In this document: positions 29,201 through 38,795 of the stretch, one piece after another
How the letters are laid out: each line of letters opens with the position of its first letter
Numbering within the stretch: the first letter of the stretch is position 1
The notes under the pieces: model-generated
The model's database searches: none
Seen by the model: the letters and a program-made list of their open reading frames with translations, nothing else
What the model was told of the DNA's origin: nothing
Translations under genes and position numbers: made by a program
From: Candidatus Endonucleibacter sp. (ex Gigantidas childressi)
GTDB taxonomy: Bacteria; Pseudomonadota; Gammaproteobacteria; Pseudomonadales; Endozoicomonadaceae
NCBI GenBank assembly: GCA_030674875.1
Contig: JASXSU010000001.1
Span: 882,001-946,000, forward strand
Length of the DNA: 64,000 nt
Reading direction: 5' to 3'

Positions 29201-30982
29201 ATGATGAATAAAATAAATATAACCAGCAATCGTTGTACAGATTCTCACAGAGAAAGAAAGATTGGGAAGATAAAAGGACGTGTTTTTAATAAAAAAATAG
29301 AAAGTCTTGATCCAGATGAACTAAAAAAAAAAATTAGGCTTTTATTTGGTTTTTCTAATAATACAAAGGAATGTACGCATCATGCTAATCAACGACTAGG
29401 GTTATATGGAAGAGGAACCTCTGATTTCAAGGGTTGTGCATCCTCAGAAGCACCGCAATCTCATCAATCCAGTACGTCAGAAAAATCAACAGTGATACCC
29501 GTAGATTGTGTCGATTCGCACATAAGGGCGAATACGAAGCAAGTTAATATGAATTTAGCAGTGCATTCTAGTAGTCTTGATCAGCTACCTGAATTATCAC
29601 TTATCAAGCAATTACTTTCTAAAAAATTATTGCATGGATGCTTTATAGATGAACATATTGTTAATTTTTATGAATTCTTATGTCACGAACGTGAAATCAA
29701 TACTGATGATATTAATGCTCTTATAAATGCGCGCATGTCGAGCAATCTGAACAAAAATGGCACTGATTTTATGCGCTATCCACACCTTTCTTGCTGGCTA
29801 CATGAGAGAGAAATAAATTCAAAGGTGTCCCATATTGCCGAGAAAAATAAGAAACCTCAAGACAAACCTTATTTTGATGGTGCTGGAAAAGTCAAGGAGG
29901 AAGATAGGGTTTTAATCGTAGGGCCTGGCGTTCTTCGTAATCAGGGTGTGGCTTTTAGTCCGCAGATAGTAGAAATACCTAAATTTTTCCGAAAAGGTAC
30001 GAAGTTTGATGTCATAGAGGGTGATATCGAAGGATGTGCAGAACTTGTAGATGCGTATATAACTTTAGAAAAAGAAATAAACAGAAATAAAGTTGGAACT
30101 CCTTCCTGTGCAGAGCCGGATTATAAGAATATCCTTTTGAGAAATGCTTATAAAGGCAAGGAAAAAAGTAATGGCATTGGGGTGCATTCTAATACTCGAT
30201 GGCCGAATACTGCTTTTCATTCTGATGAAGATTATGACATAACAACCGAATTTATTAGAAATATTACGGAATGTCATTATGAAAAAGCTTTTTTTAACAA
30301 TCAGAAATCTGAATTCAATCGTGACTTTCCTGAGGAAGTTAAGGAAAAGCTAACAACAGGTTTGGATTATCTCCCCCCTATGTCTATTGCATGTGAAAGT
30401 GTAATGGATACGGCACAAGAAAATAATAGGGTAGCGAGTTATAATTGTGTTCTGGCAACCTCTGTTATTGATGCTCACTTGGAGAAAAGGAATTTTCTGA
30501 CCGCTCAAGGAATAGCGTATTGTCTTTCTCCAGCAGCAAGTCCAGAAATGTCTTCGCGATGGGTGACTCGTACATTTGAACACAACTTTAACACAAAGAT
30601 GGGTATCCTATGTAATTTACTTGACTATTTAAAAGATGATGGTTGTTTGATCTTAGATAATTTATCTTATCAGTCGCTTATACTAGGCTATAAGTACTTC
30701 AGTGCCGATGCCGAATCCTTTGAAGATTTTTTTAATAAAAGATCAATGCTTTTGACTTTTAATAAAAGCGAAAAGTGTCTGTTGATAGAGATTGAAGTGA
30801 TCAATGCTATTGGTAAACCTGTGCTAACCTCAGACTCTGGGCCTGCTGATGAAGCGTATTATTTTTATTGTGAAGGCGCTAGTAATCAAACAAGCGTCTT
30901 TCTTAAGAAGTTGGGGCAACCAATGAAATATCCATCCTTGGCTCTAGTGGCAATAAAAAAAACACCTGGATTTCCACAATAA
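29201..30982 (+). CDS. Orphan with class I methyltransferase-like fold
   Basis: 593 residues from the ATG at 29201, which has GGAGG 8 bases upstream (an earlier ATG at 29186 overlaps that site). N-terminal ~130 residues are basic then low-complexity; the middle is helical. At about residues 239-275 VLIVGPGVLRNQGVAFSPQI and then FDVIEGDIEG resemble motif I and the acidic end of strand 2 in SAM-dependent methyltransferases; YNCVLATSVIDAHL (about 423) and LLDYLKDDGCLILDNLS (about 474) fit motifs IV to VI. No catalytic residue can be named. No signal peptide. Possible effector modifying a host or small-molecule target; orphan in this context. Confidence 0.6.
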   Translation: MMNKINITSNRCTDSHRERKIGKIKGRVFNKKIESLDPDELKKKIRLLFGFSNNTKECTHHANQRLGLYGRGTSDFKGCASSEAPQSHQSSTSEKSTVIPVDCVDSHIRANTKQVNMNLAVHSSSLDQLPELSLIKQLLSKKLLHGCFIDEHIVNFYEFLCHEREINTDDINALINARMSSNLNKNGTDFMRYPHLSCWLHEREINSKVSHIAEKNKKPQDKPYFDGAGKVKEEDRVLIVGPGVLRNQGVAFSPQIVEIPKFFRKGTKFDVIEGDIEGCAELVDAYITLEKEINRNKVGTPSCAEPDYKNILLRNAYKGKEKSNGIGVHSNTRWPNTAFHSDEDYDITTEFIRNITECHYEKAFFNNQKSEFNRDFPEEVKEKLTTGLDYLPPMSIACESVMDTAQENNRVASYNCVLATSVIDAHLEKRNFLTAQGIAYCLSPAASPEMSSRWVTRTFEHNFNTKMGILCNLLDYLKDDGCLILDNLSYQSLILGYKYFSADAESFEDFFNKRSMLLTFNKSEKCLLIEIEVINAIGKPVLTSDSGPADEAYYFYCEGASNQTSVFLKKLGQPMKYPSLALVAIKKTPGFPQ

Positions 30983-30984
30983 CT

Positions 30985-31045
30985 AACACGCTTGCCCGAT
31001 AAAAACTCAATCGGACCAAAGTAGTTTAAAGCTTTTCGTGGACGA
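30985..31045 (-). mobile_element. IS30 C-terminal scrap
   Basis: Reads NSRPRKALNYFGPIEFLSGK on the minus strand, the usual IS30 transposase C-terminus. Not from the other IS30 types in this window. It is cut by the IS30-A end that follows. Confidence 0.65.
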
Positions 31046-31049
31046 CTGT

Positions 31050-31105
31050 TGACGCGGATTCAAATTCCAAGTGCATCACTTGACTAGGTAAAAGAAAGCT
31101 ATCTG
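31050..31105. mobile_element. Solo end of IS30-A
   Basis: CGGATTCAAATTCCAAGTGC followed by ATCACTTGACTAGGTA matches the terminal region of IS30-A at 34249 and 38796. The body of the element is missing. Confidence 0.7.
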
Positions 31106-31109
31106 AAGG

Positions 31110-31690
31110 TAAGGCTGGATAATATAATAAGTGCAATTGACTGAAATTTTATAGGTGAGCCAGCTGCCGTATATTTGTAGCTATCACACTAAAAATGGAA
31201 GCCAAGAATGAGTACTCAAACCAGGCAACACAAGCAGCTGACTCAATGGCAACGGTATCAGATTGAGGCTCTTCTTGGAACAGACTACATGCAGAAAGAA
31301 ATCGCCGTGTCAGTAGGTATCAGTGAGAGTGCTTTATCACGAGAGTTTAGTCGTAATGCCAATGATGATGGCTACGGTGCTGAAAGCGCCCACGCACTAG
31401 CCAGTCAGCGTAGAGTGACAGCTACAAAGTTTTAGCAAAAGCAATGAATGCAGATATCTACTTTGCCAAGCCTTATGCTAGTTATCAGCTGGGAACTAAC
31501 GAAAATACCAATGGCATCATTCGGAGAACCTGGCCTAAAAAAATGGCGTTGAGTCATCTGACAGAAGATGATGTGAGGACAATGGAAATGTTGATCAAAA
31601 CCATGCCTAGGAAGGTTTTAGGAGGGCGGACACCACTCGAAGTCTACACAGGACAGCCGATTGCACTTATTGCTTGAATCCAGCGAATCC
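31110..31690 (+). mobile_element. IS30-B, internally deleted
   Basis: N-terminal HTH part (STQTRQHKQLTQWQRYQIEA, then SVGISESALSREFSRN) at 31208-31435 is joined through a stop to the C-terminal part (DIYFAKPYASYQLGTNENTN, PRKVLGGRTPLEVY) at 31444-31677. About half of the transposase, including the first two DDE aspartates, is missing. A related copy with a different deletion is at 41393-41911. Confidence 0.85.
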
Positions 31691-32015
31691 AGCGAATCCA
31701 GCATTACTCATACTTCGATAGCTTATCGTCTGCGTATAGTTAACATCCTAATGAGTAACTGACATAATAACGAACTATCATCCATCTAAAGCTACCGATT
31801 AGTGTTGTTACTAATAAATTAAAACAAAGCAATTTTAAGATTAAAATATTACAATAAAATCATGATGTATTGATCAACTTCAACAGGTGGTTATATATCA
31901 TGGTAGTAATATATGAAAAAGTTCCATCATTTTAGTTCCCTTGATGTATTGGTTAGTATCACTGTCTAAATTATCAGCATATATCCTACGAATAGTAGAC
32001 GATTGAAGTAAGCGA
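31690..32015. repeat. Repeat R, fourth copy (outside the tandem units)
   Basis: Collinear with 18660-18995: GATAGCTTATCGTC, CATCTAAAGCTACC, TGATCAACTTCAACAGGTGG, TAGTAATATATGAAAAAG, TTGATGTATTGGTTAGTATC. No large gene or pssA accompanies it here. Confidence 0.75.
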
Positions 32016-32029
32016 AAGTACTATATATC

Positions 32030-32608
32030 TAGAATTCAAAAGCAATACTTGCTGGCATCAGGATGGCTCATATCGACCTATCAAAGCACAGCAAAGAACA
32101 ACAATAGACGTCGACGTCGGCGTTCAAGACGAAATAAATATTTCACAAAAAAGAATTACACGATCGTTAGACAACTATTCCATAAACAATGGAGTACTCA
32201 ATATATTACTGGTTACACATTGATAGATCAATTAAACGATAAACTACCAAGCCAACCAACAGCCGGACGATAAAATGAATGGCTAAAATACCTGAGCAAT
32301 TTAAAACCATTACATCAGATAACTGCTCTTAGTTTCACCAATACAAGAAAGCTGAAGAAGCCACTAATTGCCATTATTACTTTACCAATCCACATAACTC
32401 ATGAAAACTTGATACGAATTAAAACACTAATGGTTTGATCAGATAATCTTTAGTTAACGGAGCATCAATGGCAGAACTAACTCAACAACGATATTATATC
32501 TATTTGCTAAATTAAACACAAGGAAAAGGAATCGATTAACTTATAAAATACCTAAAAAATTATTTTATGAATAACTACTTTTGTCGCACTTCAAACTTGA
32601 CACTAAGT
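32030..32608 (+). mobile_element. IS30-C remnant, internally deleted
   Basis: RRRRRSRRNKYFTKKNYTIV and LFHKQWSTQYITG are fused directly to GYTLIDQLNDKLPSQPTAGR, then NLKPLHQITA-like and HITHENLIRIKTLMV pieces, ending in ACTTCAAACTTGACACTAAG. The deletion joint lies in a shared ITGY/TGY word. The better copy of the same type is at 39545-40392. Confidence 0.75.
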
Positions 32609-32749
32609 ATGATAGGTGCTAAGTATTCAAAATGCTTTGATCTGCTCTTTCTAGAGTTCGGTAAATATCTGTAAGCATGGCATTTAGTGTAGTTAATAGC
32701 TGACTGGCCGATAGCTGTAGGAGAACGGTCTTTATATTCAGGAATTCTT

Positions 32750-34246
32750 ATGATTATTCATAGTACAAATGGTTATTATAGTGGATACAATCAGATAAAT
32801 GCTTATCCTACCGCATCATCTTACGGAATGCTTGGACCCTATCAAGTTAGTGCCATTTATAACCAAACTAATAATATTAACTTGGTTATGAGTCTTATGG
32901 CCGATAACTCAAGACCCATTCATTCAGCAGCTTACAATCCACCAGCTGGTAATTTAATGACCTATGGCATGCCGTTTAGCCCAGTTAATTACCAAAGTGT
33001 TTTTGGACGATATATAATTCCATGGGCAGTTAATCCATTATTTGAGCTGAGATCGCCACTTTATAATACAGACGCTTTATATCGTCAATCTCCATTTCTA
33101 GCTGCGCAAGCACCACAGGCGCTGCAGGAACTGCAGGCACAACTAATACAACAAGCACAAGAAATACAAAAAACACAACAAGAAATACAACAAGCACAAC
33201 AAACAGAACAAACAGAACAAACAGAACAAACAGAACAAGTGTGTGAAAATCCTGAGACACATGAAAATTACGAAAACCTACCCGAAGATACACCTAATCC
33301 TAGTGAAGCACAAATACTTAAAAAAGAACTAGCAGATGATAATGCTACCACTCTTTTATCTGCCTCCATCTATACACAAACCTCTTACCAAACTGAAACA
33401 ACCGAACCAACTGAGCCAACGGGAACAGCTGAAACAGCTGAAACAGCTGAAACAATTCAATTCACACAAAAAGAAAACAACGATGTACTTCAACCAGAAC
33501 AACAAGTAATAAATAACCCAAATTATATGCTTGTCGAACAAAATAAACCGAACAGTATTGAAGCGGAGGATAATTCTGTAAGATTAGACCCTACAAAAGT
33601 GAAACATATTGAGGATATGTTGAAGAAAGATGATATTCAAGGATTTTTTTCATTTTTTAACATCTCCAATAGTGAAGAAATCGTATCTTTAGACTCTGTA
33701 GTCACAACAAAAGGTGACACCATATTACATCTTGCTTGCAAACATGGCTGTAGTAAACTTGTCAAAATCCTTGTGGAGAATAAATGCAAAGTTGATAAGC
33801 TTAATAATAAGCAAGAGACGCCACTATGTATTGCATGTCAAAATAAAAATGAATCGTTAGTTCAGATATTACTAAAACATAATGCCGACCCTTTAGTAGC
33901 GACCAGTAGTAAATATGGTAATGTAACGCTTTTATACTACGCCTGCTTTCTGAAGCATACTGGAATAATAAGTATGATGCTGGAAACATTATATAACAAG
34001 GGGATTTCTCTAGATATCATAGGTCCAAAAGGCCTTACCCCATTGATGTTAACATCATACAATGGTGATATTGCTAATGTTGAAAAGCTTCTCCAATACG
34101 GAGCAAACCCTTGGCTGGAAACCACTGGCAATATTAAAATGAACTCATTACAGTTAGTTAACACTACCTGGTTCCATTGGGGTACCAAGAGTAAATTGAA
34201 AAAATTCATGAAAAACAACCCTAAATCCAGTTTCCCCGTAGTTTAA
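32750..34246 (+). CDS. Ankyrin-repeat protein with Q/E/T-rich tracts
   Basis: 498 residues, likely host-directed. Residues 1-120 are Asn/Tyr/Pro-rich. About 121-165 is a Gln-rich coiled-coil segment ending in tandem QTE repeats, and about 212-235 has TEPTEPTGT and AETAETAET repeats. From about 285 on there are 4-5 ankyrin repeats: KGDTILHLACKHGCSKLVKI, NKQETPLCIACQNKNESLVQ, GNVTLLYYACFLKHTGIISM, KGLTPLMLTSYNGDIANVEK, LLQYGANPW. No signal peptide. The start has AGGA 8 bases upstream. Ankyrin proteins of intracellular bacteria are often type IV or type I secreted; nothing here decides the route. Confidence 0.9.
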   Translation: MIIHSTNGYYSGYNQINAYPTASSYGMLGPYQVSAIYNQTNNINLVMSLMADNSRPIHSAAYNPPAGNLMTYGMPFSPVNYQSVFGRYIIPWAVNPLFELRSPLYNTDALYRQSPFLAAQAPQALQELQAQLIQQAQEIQKTQQEIQQAQQTEQTEQTEQTEQVCENPETHENYENLPEDTPNPSEAQILKKELADDNATTLLSASIYTQTSYQTETTEPTEPTGTAETAETAETIQFTQKENNDVLQPEQQVINNPNYMLVEQNKPNSIEAEDNSVRLDPTKVKHIEDMLKKDDIQGFFSFFNISNSEEIVSLDSVVTTKGDTILHLACKHGCSKLVKILVENKCKVDKLNNKQETPLCIACQNKNESLVQILLKHNADPLVATSSKYGNVTLLYYACFLKHTGIISMMLETLYNKGISLDIIGPKGLTPLMLTSYNGDIANVEKLLQYGANPWLETTGNIKMNSLQLVNTTWFHWGTKSKLKKFMKNNPKSSFPVV

Positions 34247-34669
34247 ACATGCCGGATTCAAATCTGAAGTGCATCCTTGACTAGGTAGAAGAAAGGGCCA
34301 CTGAAGGTAAGCTCCTACCCTTTTCTCCGGCAAGAGATGAAGCGATGACGATAACTTACCAACAACTGGCTTACGAACAACGACGCCAGATTTCCGCACT
34401 AAAGAAAAGCGATTGCAGCCAAAGGGAGATAGCGGAGATCATTGGCACCAGCCAGTCCTCGGTGAGCCGTGAGTTGGCAGGGAATGCTGGCGAACGTGGA
34501 TATAGGCATAGGCAAGCACAGGGCCGAACAGATAGGCGGCGTACAGAGTCGGCTCGGGCGAGTAGAATGACGCCAAAAGTGATCGCGGTGATTGAATCAA
34601 AGCTGCGTGCAGAGTGAAGCCCAGAGCAGATTTCAGGCTGGCTGCTGAATGATCAGGAACGACTGATTA

Positions 34670-34793
34670 TACCCATCGCCTTTCAAGTTGCTACGTTGTT
34701 GGCTGCGTTCGCTCACCCAGATCACCTACTACTCGTAGGCTCACTGAGCTTCGCTTACTTGCTGCCTAGTAGCAATTTGAAATGCTTTGGGTA
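34670..34793. mobile_element. 124-bp palindromic element, copy 2 (in IS30-A, in frame)
   Basis: TACCCATCGCC to TTTGGGTA with TA on both sides. Removing it plus one TA restores RLISYEGIYLHIW, the expected IS30 motif. With it, the frame stays open through 42 extra codons (IPIAFQVATLLAAFAHPDHL, then LLVGSLSFAYLLPSSNLKCF, GY). Confidence 0.92.
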
Positions 34794-35262
34794 TAGCTAT
34801 GAAGGCATCTACCTACATATTTGGGCGAATAACCAGGCTAGCGGCGATCTTTACATGCATCTTCGTCGCCGAGAGCAAGCAGTATGACAAGCGACGAAAC
34901 GGCAAGTCAACGCGCGGCCAGATAAAGAACCGCGTAAGCATAGATTATAGCCCAGAGATCATTGACGATAAATCGCGTATCGGAGACTGGGATATTGATA
35001 CCGTCATTGGCAAAGGGCATAGCGAGGCTTTGGTAACTATAGTCTAGCTGGTCACGAAGTACACGGTCTCAGCCCAGGTGAACAGCAAAAACGCAGCAGA
35101 TGTGACCAAAGCTACGATAAGATTGCCCAACCCTTTTAAGGATATTGTTCACACCATTACGGCTGACAACGGAAAAGAGTTTTCGTACCATGAGAAAATC
35201 AGCCAAGCATTATCGGCGGAGGTTTACTTTGCGCACCCTACAGCTCTTAGGAGCGAGGGTTA

Positions 35263-35386
35263 TACCCGTCGTCTTTCAATCTGCTACGTTGTTGGCTGCG
35301 CTCGCTCACCCCGACCACCTACTACTCGTAGGCTCACTGGGCTTCGCTTACTTGCCGCCTAGTAGCAACTTTAAATCCTTTGAGTA
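35263..35386. mobile_element. 124-bp palindromic element, copy 3 (in IS30-A)
   Basis: TACCCGTCGTC to TTTGAGTA with TA on both sides. Removing it plus one TA restores the sequence RGLNENTNGLLRQYFPK. Here the host phase puts a stop inside the element. Confidence 0.92.
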
Positions 35387-35841
35387 TAAATGAGAACACC
35401 AATGGCTTGCTACGACAATATTTTCCAAAGAATACAGACTTCAAGAAGGTCGGTCAGATAGAGGTGAAGCGAGCATTGATACGGCTTAATTCTCTGCCAA
35501 GAAAAGATTTGAATTTCAAAACACCCCCCCCCTGATAATGGGTGAACACAGGGCTGCGTTAGCAGCTTAAGCTGTGATGCACCTGGAATTTTAATCCGCG
35601 CATGATTCTTTCGTGATTTCTTTATTCCTATATTTAAATCATTGTCGATGTGTGCTTACCACCTTATAGGTGTTAAGTTACTCTCTACTTTCACTCATAT
35701 CCATCACAAATTCTAGCAAGCTCATGGATACTCTCTCGTTTGTTGCCTATCCACGCCTTCGGTAACAAGTATATTCAGGTACAACAAATTAAACTCAGGA
35801 TAGAAATATTTATCAATGTCCTGAGACCAACTAAAGAGTTT

Positions 35842-37110
35842 TTATTGAATTGCTTTGCTTTTCTCGATCAGCCCTTTAACGGTTGTACCTTGAACAAGAA
35901 TCGAAAACATGACAACACCATAACTCATAACCATCAGTAGCTCGCGTAGATCAATATTTTGCTCAGGTATTAGCATGATACCGGAAGGAATTGACATTGC
36001 CATAGCTAGAGCCAACCCACCACGCAACCCCCCCCATATTAAAATCTTCTCAGCAAATGGGTTATAACTACGGAATCGCCGAAAAAACTGATAAGGGAGG
36101 ACTACGCTCAGAACTCGAGCAATAAGCACCAAAGGAATAGCTAAAAACATAAACTGCCAGTCAGCATCGTGGAATTCGACAAGTAATAATAGAAAACCAA
36201 TCAGCAAAAAAAGTAGAGAGTTAAAATATTCTTCAATTAAAAACCAGAACCTTTTCAAACGTACACGACCATCAGTATCAAAGTGGACAAGGGTAGTTAC
36301 AGCCCCCAAGCTAATACCACAACAGACAATCGCCAGAGGCGCTGAAACACCAATCATTACGGCAATAACATAACCAGCAGTGGGAGCAAGGAAAGTAAAT
36401 AGAACTTTTTGGCTCTCCTCGTCACTGAGAGAAATCAACCAGTGCAAAATTATAGATAGTAGGAGGCCAAACCCAATTCCACCAACAACTTCTTGAAAAA
36501 ACAGCCAGCTAACAGAAGCCAGAGTCAATGGTGTTTGTGAGAAAGCTACCTGGGATATAGAAACAAATAGCACCAAGCCAATACCATCATTAAATAATGA
36601 CTCTCCCTCCACCTGAATAGCAATTTCTTTAGGTGCCTGTAACTGGTTAATGATAGCCATTACCGATATGGGGTCAGTGGGGGAAATTAATGCGCCGAAT
36701 AACAAACAATAAATAAATACAAGATTAATTCCTAGTAGCGGTGCAATCAACCAGAGAAGACCAGCAACAAGGAAGGTGGATATAAGTGTGCTGAAAAGAG
36801 CCAGAATAAAGACCTCCCACCTTTGTTGTTTAAGTACTCCTAAGCGAATATTAAGGGCTCCGGCAAAAAGAAGGAATCCTAGCAAGCCATTGACTAACAA
36901 AGAATGAAAATCCAGTTCGTTCAACTCATGAATAGCGTTAAAATACAGACTCGCATTAAAAATCTTACCAAGTACAAGAATCCCAAGGCTGAGGCATAAT
37001 GCGCTAAGGGTAATAGCGATTGTAGTCTCCAAACGACTAATTTTTGATGATACCAGTGCAGCGAGTAGAGCCAGTGCTGAAAGAATTGATAATAATGCGT
37101 ACGTGTCCAT
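35842..37110 (-). CDS. NhaP-type Na+/H+ antiporter (CPA1)
   Basis: Inner-membrane sodium/proton antiporter for pH and salt homeostasis. 422 residues with about 12 hydrophobic segments. Family signatures: LISPTDPISVMAI (about 140-152) and GESLFNDGIGLVLF (about 169-182) with the conserved Asn-Asp, and LIWGGLRGGLALAMA (about 355-369). AGGAAT lies 5 bases before the ATG. No C-terminal regulatory domain. Transcribed alone; the stop is followed by a palindromic-element half at about 35700-35775. I do not assign a finer gene name. Confidence 0.9.
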   Translation of the reverse strand: MDTYALLSILSALALLAALVSSKISRLETTIAITLSALCLSLGILVLGKIFNASLYFNAIHELNELDFHSLLVNGLLGFLLFAGALNIRLGVLKQQRWEVFILALFSTLISTFLVAGLLWLIAPLLGINLVFIYCLLFGALISPTDPISVMAIINQLQAPKEIAIQVEGESLFNDGIGLVLFVSISQVAFSQTPLTLASVSWLFFQEVVGGIGFGLLLSIILHWLISLSDEESQKVLFTFLAPTAGYVIAVMIGVSAPLAIVCCGISLGAVTTLVHFDTDGRVRLKRFWFLIEEYFNSLLFLLIGFLLLLVEFHDADWQFMFLAIPLVLIARVLSVVLPYQFFRRFRSYNPFAEKILIWGGLRGGLALAMAMSIPSGIMLIPEQNIDLRELLMVMSYGVVMFSILVQGTTVKGLIEKSKAIQ

Positions 37111-37472
37111 AAGAATTCCTAGTTGAACTTGTGTTTTTATCTCATAAATATTGATTTGTTAGTAAGAAAAATCAATAAGTTGAAGATTTGACTACCGCTA
37201 TTAAGAATAACGGCAGGTGCATCAGCAAAGACAGCACGTTATCAGAGTTGTTTTGCAAGTACCAAGTGAAAATTGCTAGCATTTTAGCATCATGAATATT
37301 TAAAGCTGGACGTTTGCCCAAGTATCCATTGATGGCAAAGCTTATCTCGTAAACTCACCGTGCATTCACAATAATCCGTAACCCGTATAGGCTCAAACCG
37401 TTCTTTATAACTATAGCCTACATACCTAGATTTGCAGAGCTGTTGGTTGTATTCACAATTAAGAAGGGTGCA
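37111..37472. other. Non-coding spacer upstream of the antiporter
   Basis: About 360 AT-rich bases with no coding frame or repeat I recognise; must contain the antiporter promoter on the minus strand. Confidence 0.4.
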
Positions 37473-38696
37473 TACCCAAGTGAATTCAAGATGCAGAGTT
37501 GAGTCTCTGAAAATTGTCGTTAATTCTACTGACTAACGGAGCCCCCAATTTTAGGCAACGTATCATCAAGGAAGTGATTTATTTTTTGTCGAAACTCCGC
37601 CGGTTTCGCAAAATATTCATTATTTCGCGCGTGCTCATTCATTACTTTCCACAGTCGCTCAATTGGATTAAAATTTGGACTATACCCAAAGCATTTCAAA
37701 TTGCTACTAGGCAGCAAGTAAGCGAAGCCCCGTGAGCCTACGAGTGTAGGTGATCGGGGTGAGCGAACGCAGCCAACAACGTAGCAACTTGAAAGGCGAC
37801 GGGTATATACGGAGGTAGGTAATGAAGCTTTATACCTTGTTTTTCAGCTTCTTCAGCCACCTCCTTTGAGTGGTGATAACCCGCACCATCAAACACCATA
37901 TGAATGACGACCATTGATATATAATAAGTCCGTACTTTTTTGAAAAATCGGATAATAGCTTTGCCTTTAACTGCCTCAAATTGTTCAAAAACAGCAGCTG
38001 ACAGGTTGTTTAACTCAATAGCCACAATAATATTTAGCCTTGTTCGGCTACCGGTTGTATTGATGACTTTATCAACTCCTTTGCGAATCCATCCTGATGT
38101 GATCTTAGTCGCTTGAGTTGGATGTACGGCATCCATGAACAGAACCACTTCATCCTTTGGTAGCGAGGCTTTCAGCTATTCATAGTGCTTGACATACTCA
38201 GCCTGTTTATCCGCATCTGTCTTATAGGGAACACCTTGGGTTGTTTATAAGTGAACCCTTTCTGGTGTAGCCACCGATTCATACCTGACACGCTATATTG
38301 AATTTTCCAGCGCTCAGCAATATAAGCGACAATTTGATGGGTATGAGCGTAGGTTTTCTCAGATACATGCTCAATCAATTGTTGAGTTTGCTCATCATCT
38401 AGATGGCTCTCACTGCCACCATTTTCAGGTTTAAGTTTTTCTTTTTTTATGTAATCTTTGATGTGACGACTGATCGTGAATTCACTTTTTCTCCAAGCCT
38501 GAGTAATAAAAGCTATTGACCACCCTTCAGACCACAATAGTATCGCTTTAATACGGCCACACTCTCGTACATCTCGCAATATTTTATGGCGCGATTCCAA
38601 GTCGATTTTTTGCTGTTGAGTCAGGGTGAATGTTGACATTTACGTAGTCTGAAGAAAGATCACTAAAAAATCAAGCACCTTCAATACACTTGGGTA
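37473..38696 (-). mobile_element. IS630-family element, frameshifted, with element insertion
   Basis: Ends are TACCCAAGTGAATTCAAG (left) and the inverse of TACCCAAGTGTATTGAAGG (right), with TA outside the right end. The transposase starts at 38639 (MSTFTLTQQQKIDLESRHK), frameshifts near QPK/GVPYKTDADKQ at about 38240, has a TAG before LKASLPKDEVV, then continues VLFMDAVHPTQ (first DDE Asp), VFDGAGYHHSKE (second Asp), LHYLPPY, an element insertion, and SPNFNPIERLWKV (Glu). Probably inactive in this copy, but a sister could still be active. Confidence 0.92.
37683..37805. mobile_element. Palindromic element, copy 4 (inside IS630)
   Basis: 123 bases (one base short), TA both sides. Removing it plus one TA gives LPPYSPNFNPIERLW, the canonical IS630 motif. 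On the transposase strand it enters in the same phase as copy 2 (PPY-IPVAFQVATLLA) and the frame breaks only at the single missing base. Confidence 0.92.
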
Positions 38697-38795
38697 TATA
38701 ACCTACCTGCACCTGCTGATTGATACACAATTTATCGTCAGCATCAGGCGGTAAGTCAAAGCCTACTTGTTATGACAGCCGAATTCATATACCGC

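Larger units (their letters stand above)
34249..35598 (+). mobile_element. IS30-A, carrying two 124-bp elements
   Basis: Ends GGATTCAAATCTGAAGTGCA and (inverse) GGATTAAAATTCCAGGTGCA. Transposase pieces in order: MTITYQQLAYEQRRQISALK with the HTH SQREIAEIIGTSQSSVSREL (34345 on), SPEQISGWLLNDQ, SYEGIYLHIWANN, IGDWDIDTVIGKGH, TITADNGKEFSYHEKIS, ENTNGLLRQYFPKNTDF. Damage: a TGA in place of Trp near 34615, TAG near 35045, several frameshifts and a TAG near 35250. Elements sit at 34670-34793 and 35263-35386. Confidence 0.88.

Noticed and set aside
33030-33293. Minus-strand frame rich in VLFVLFVLF over the QTE repeat
   Set aside because: It is the reverse reading of the Gln/Thr/Glu repeat, not a membrane protein.
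34612-34620. TGA in IS30-A in place of Trp as evidence for a recoded TGA
   Set aside because: The core genes (mutL, hflX, miaA) use normal stops and TGG for Trp; the IS30 copy has many other lesions.
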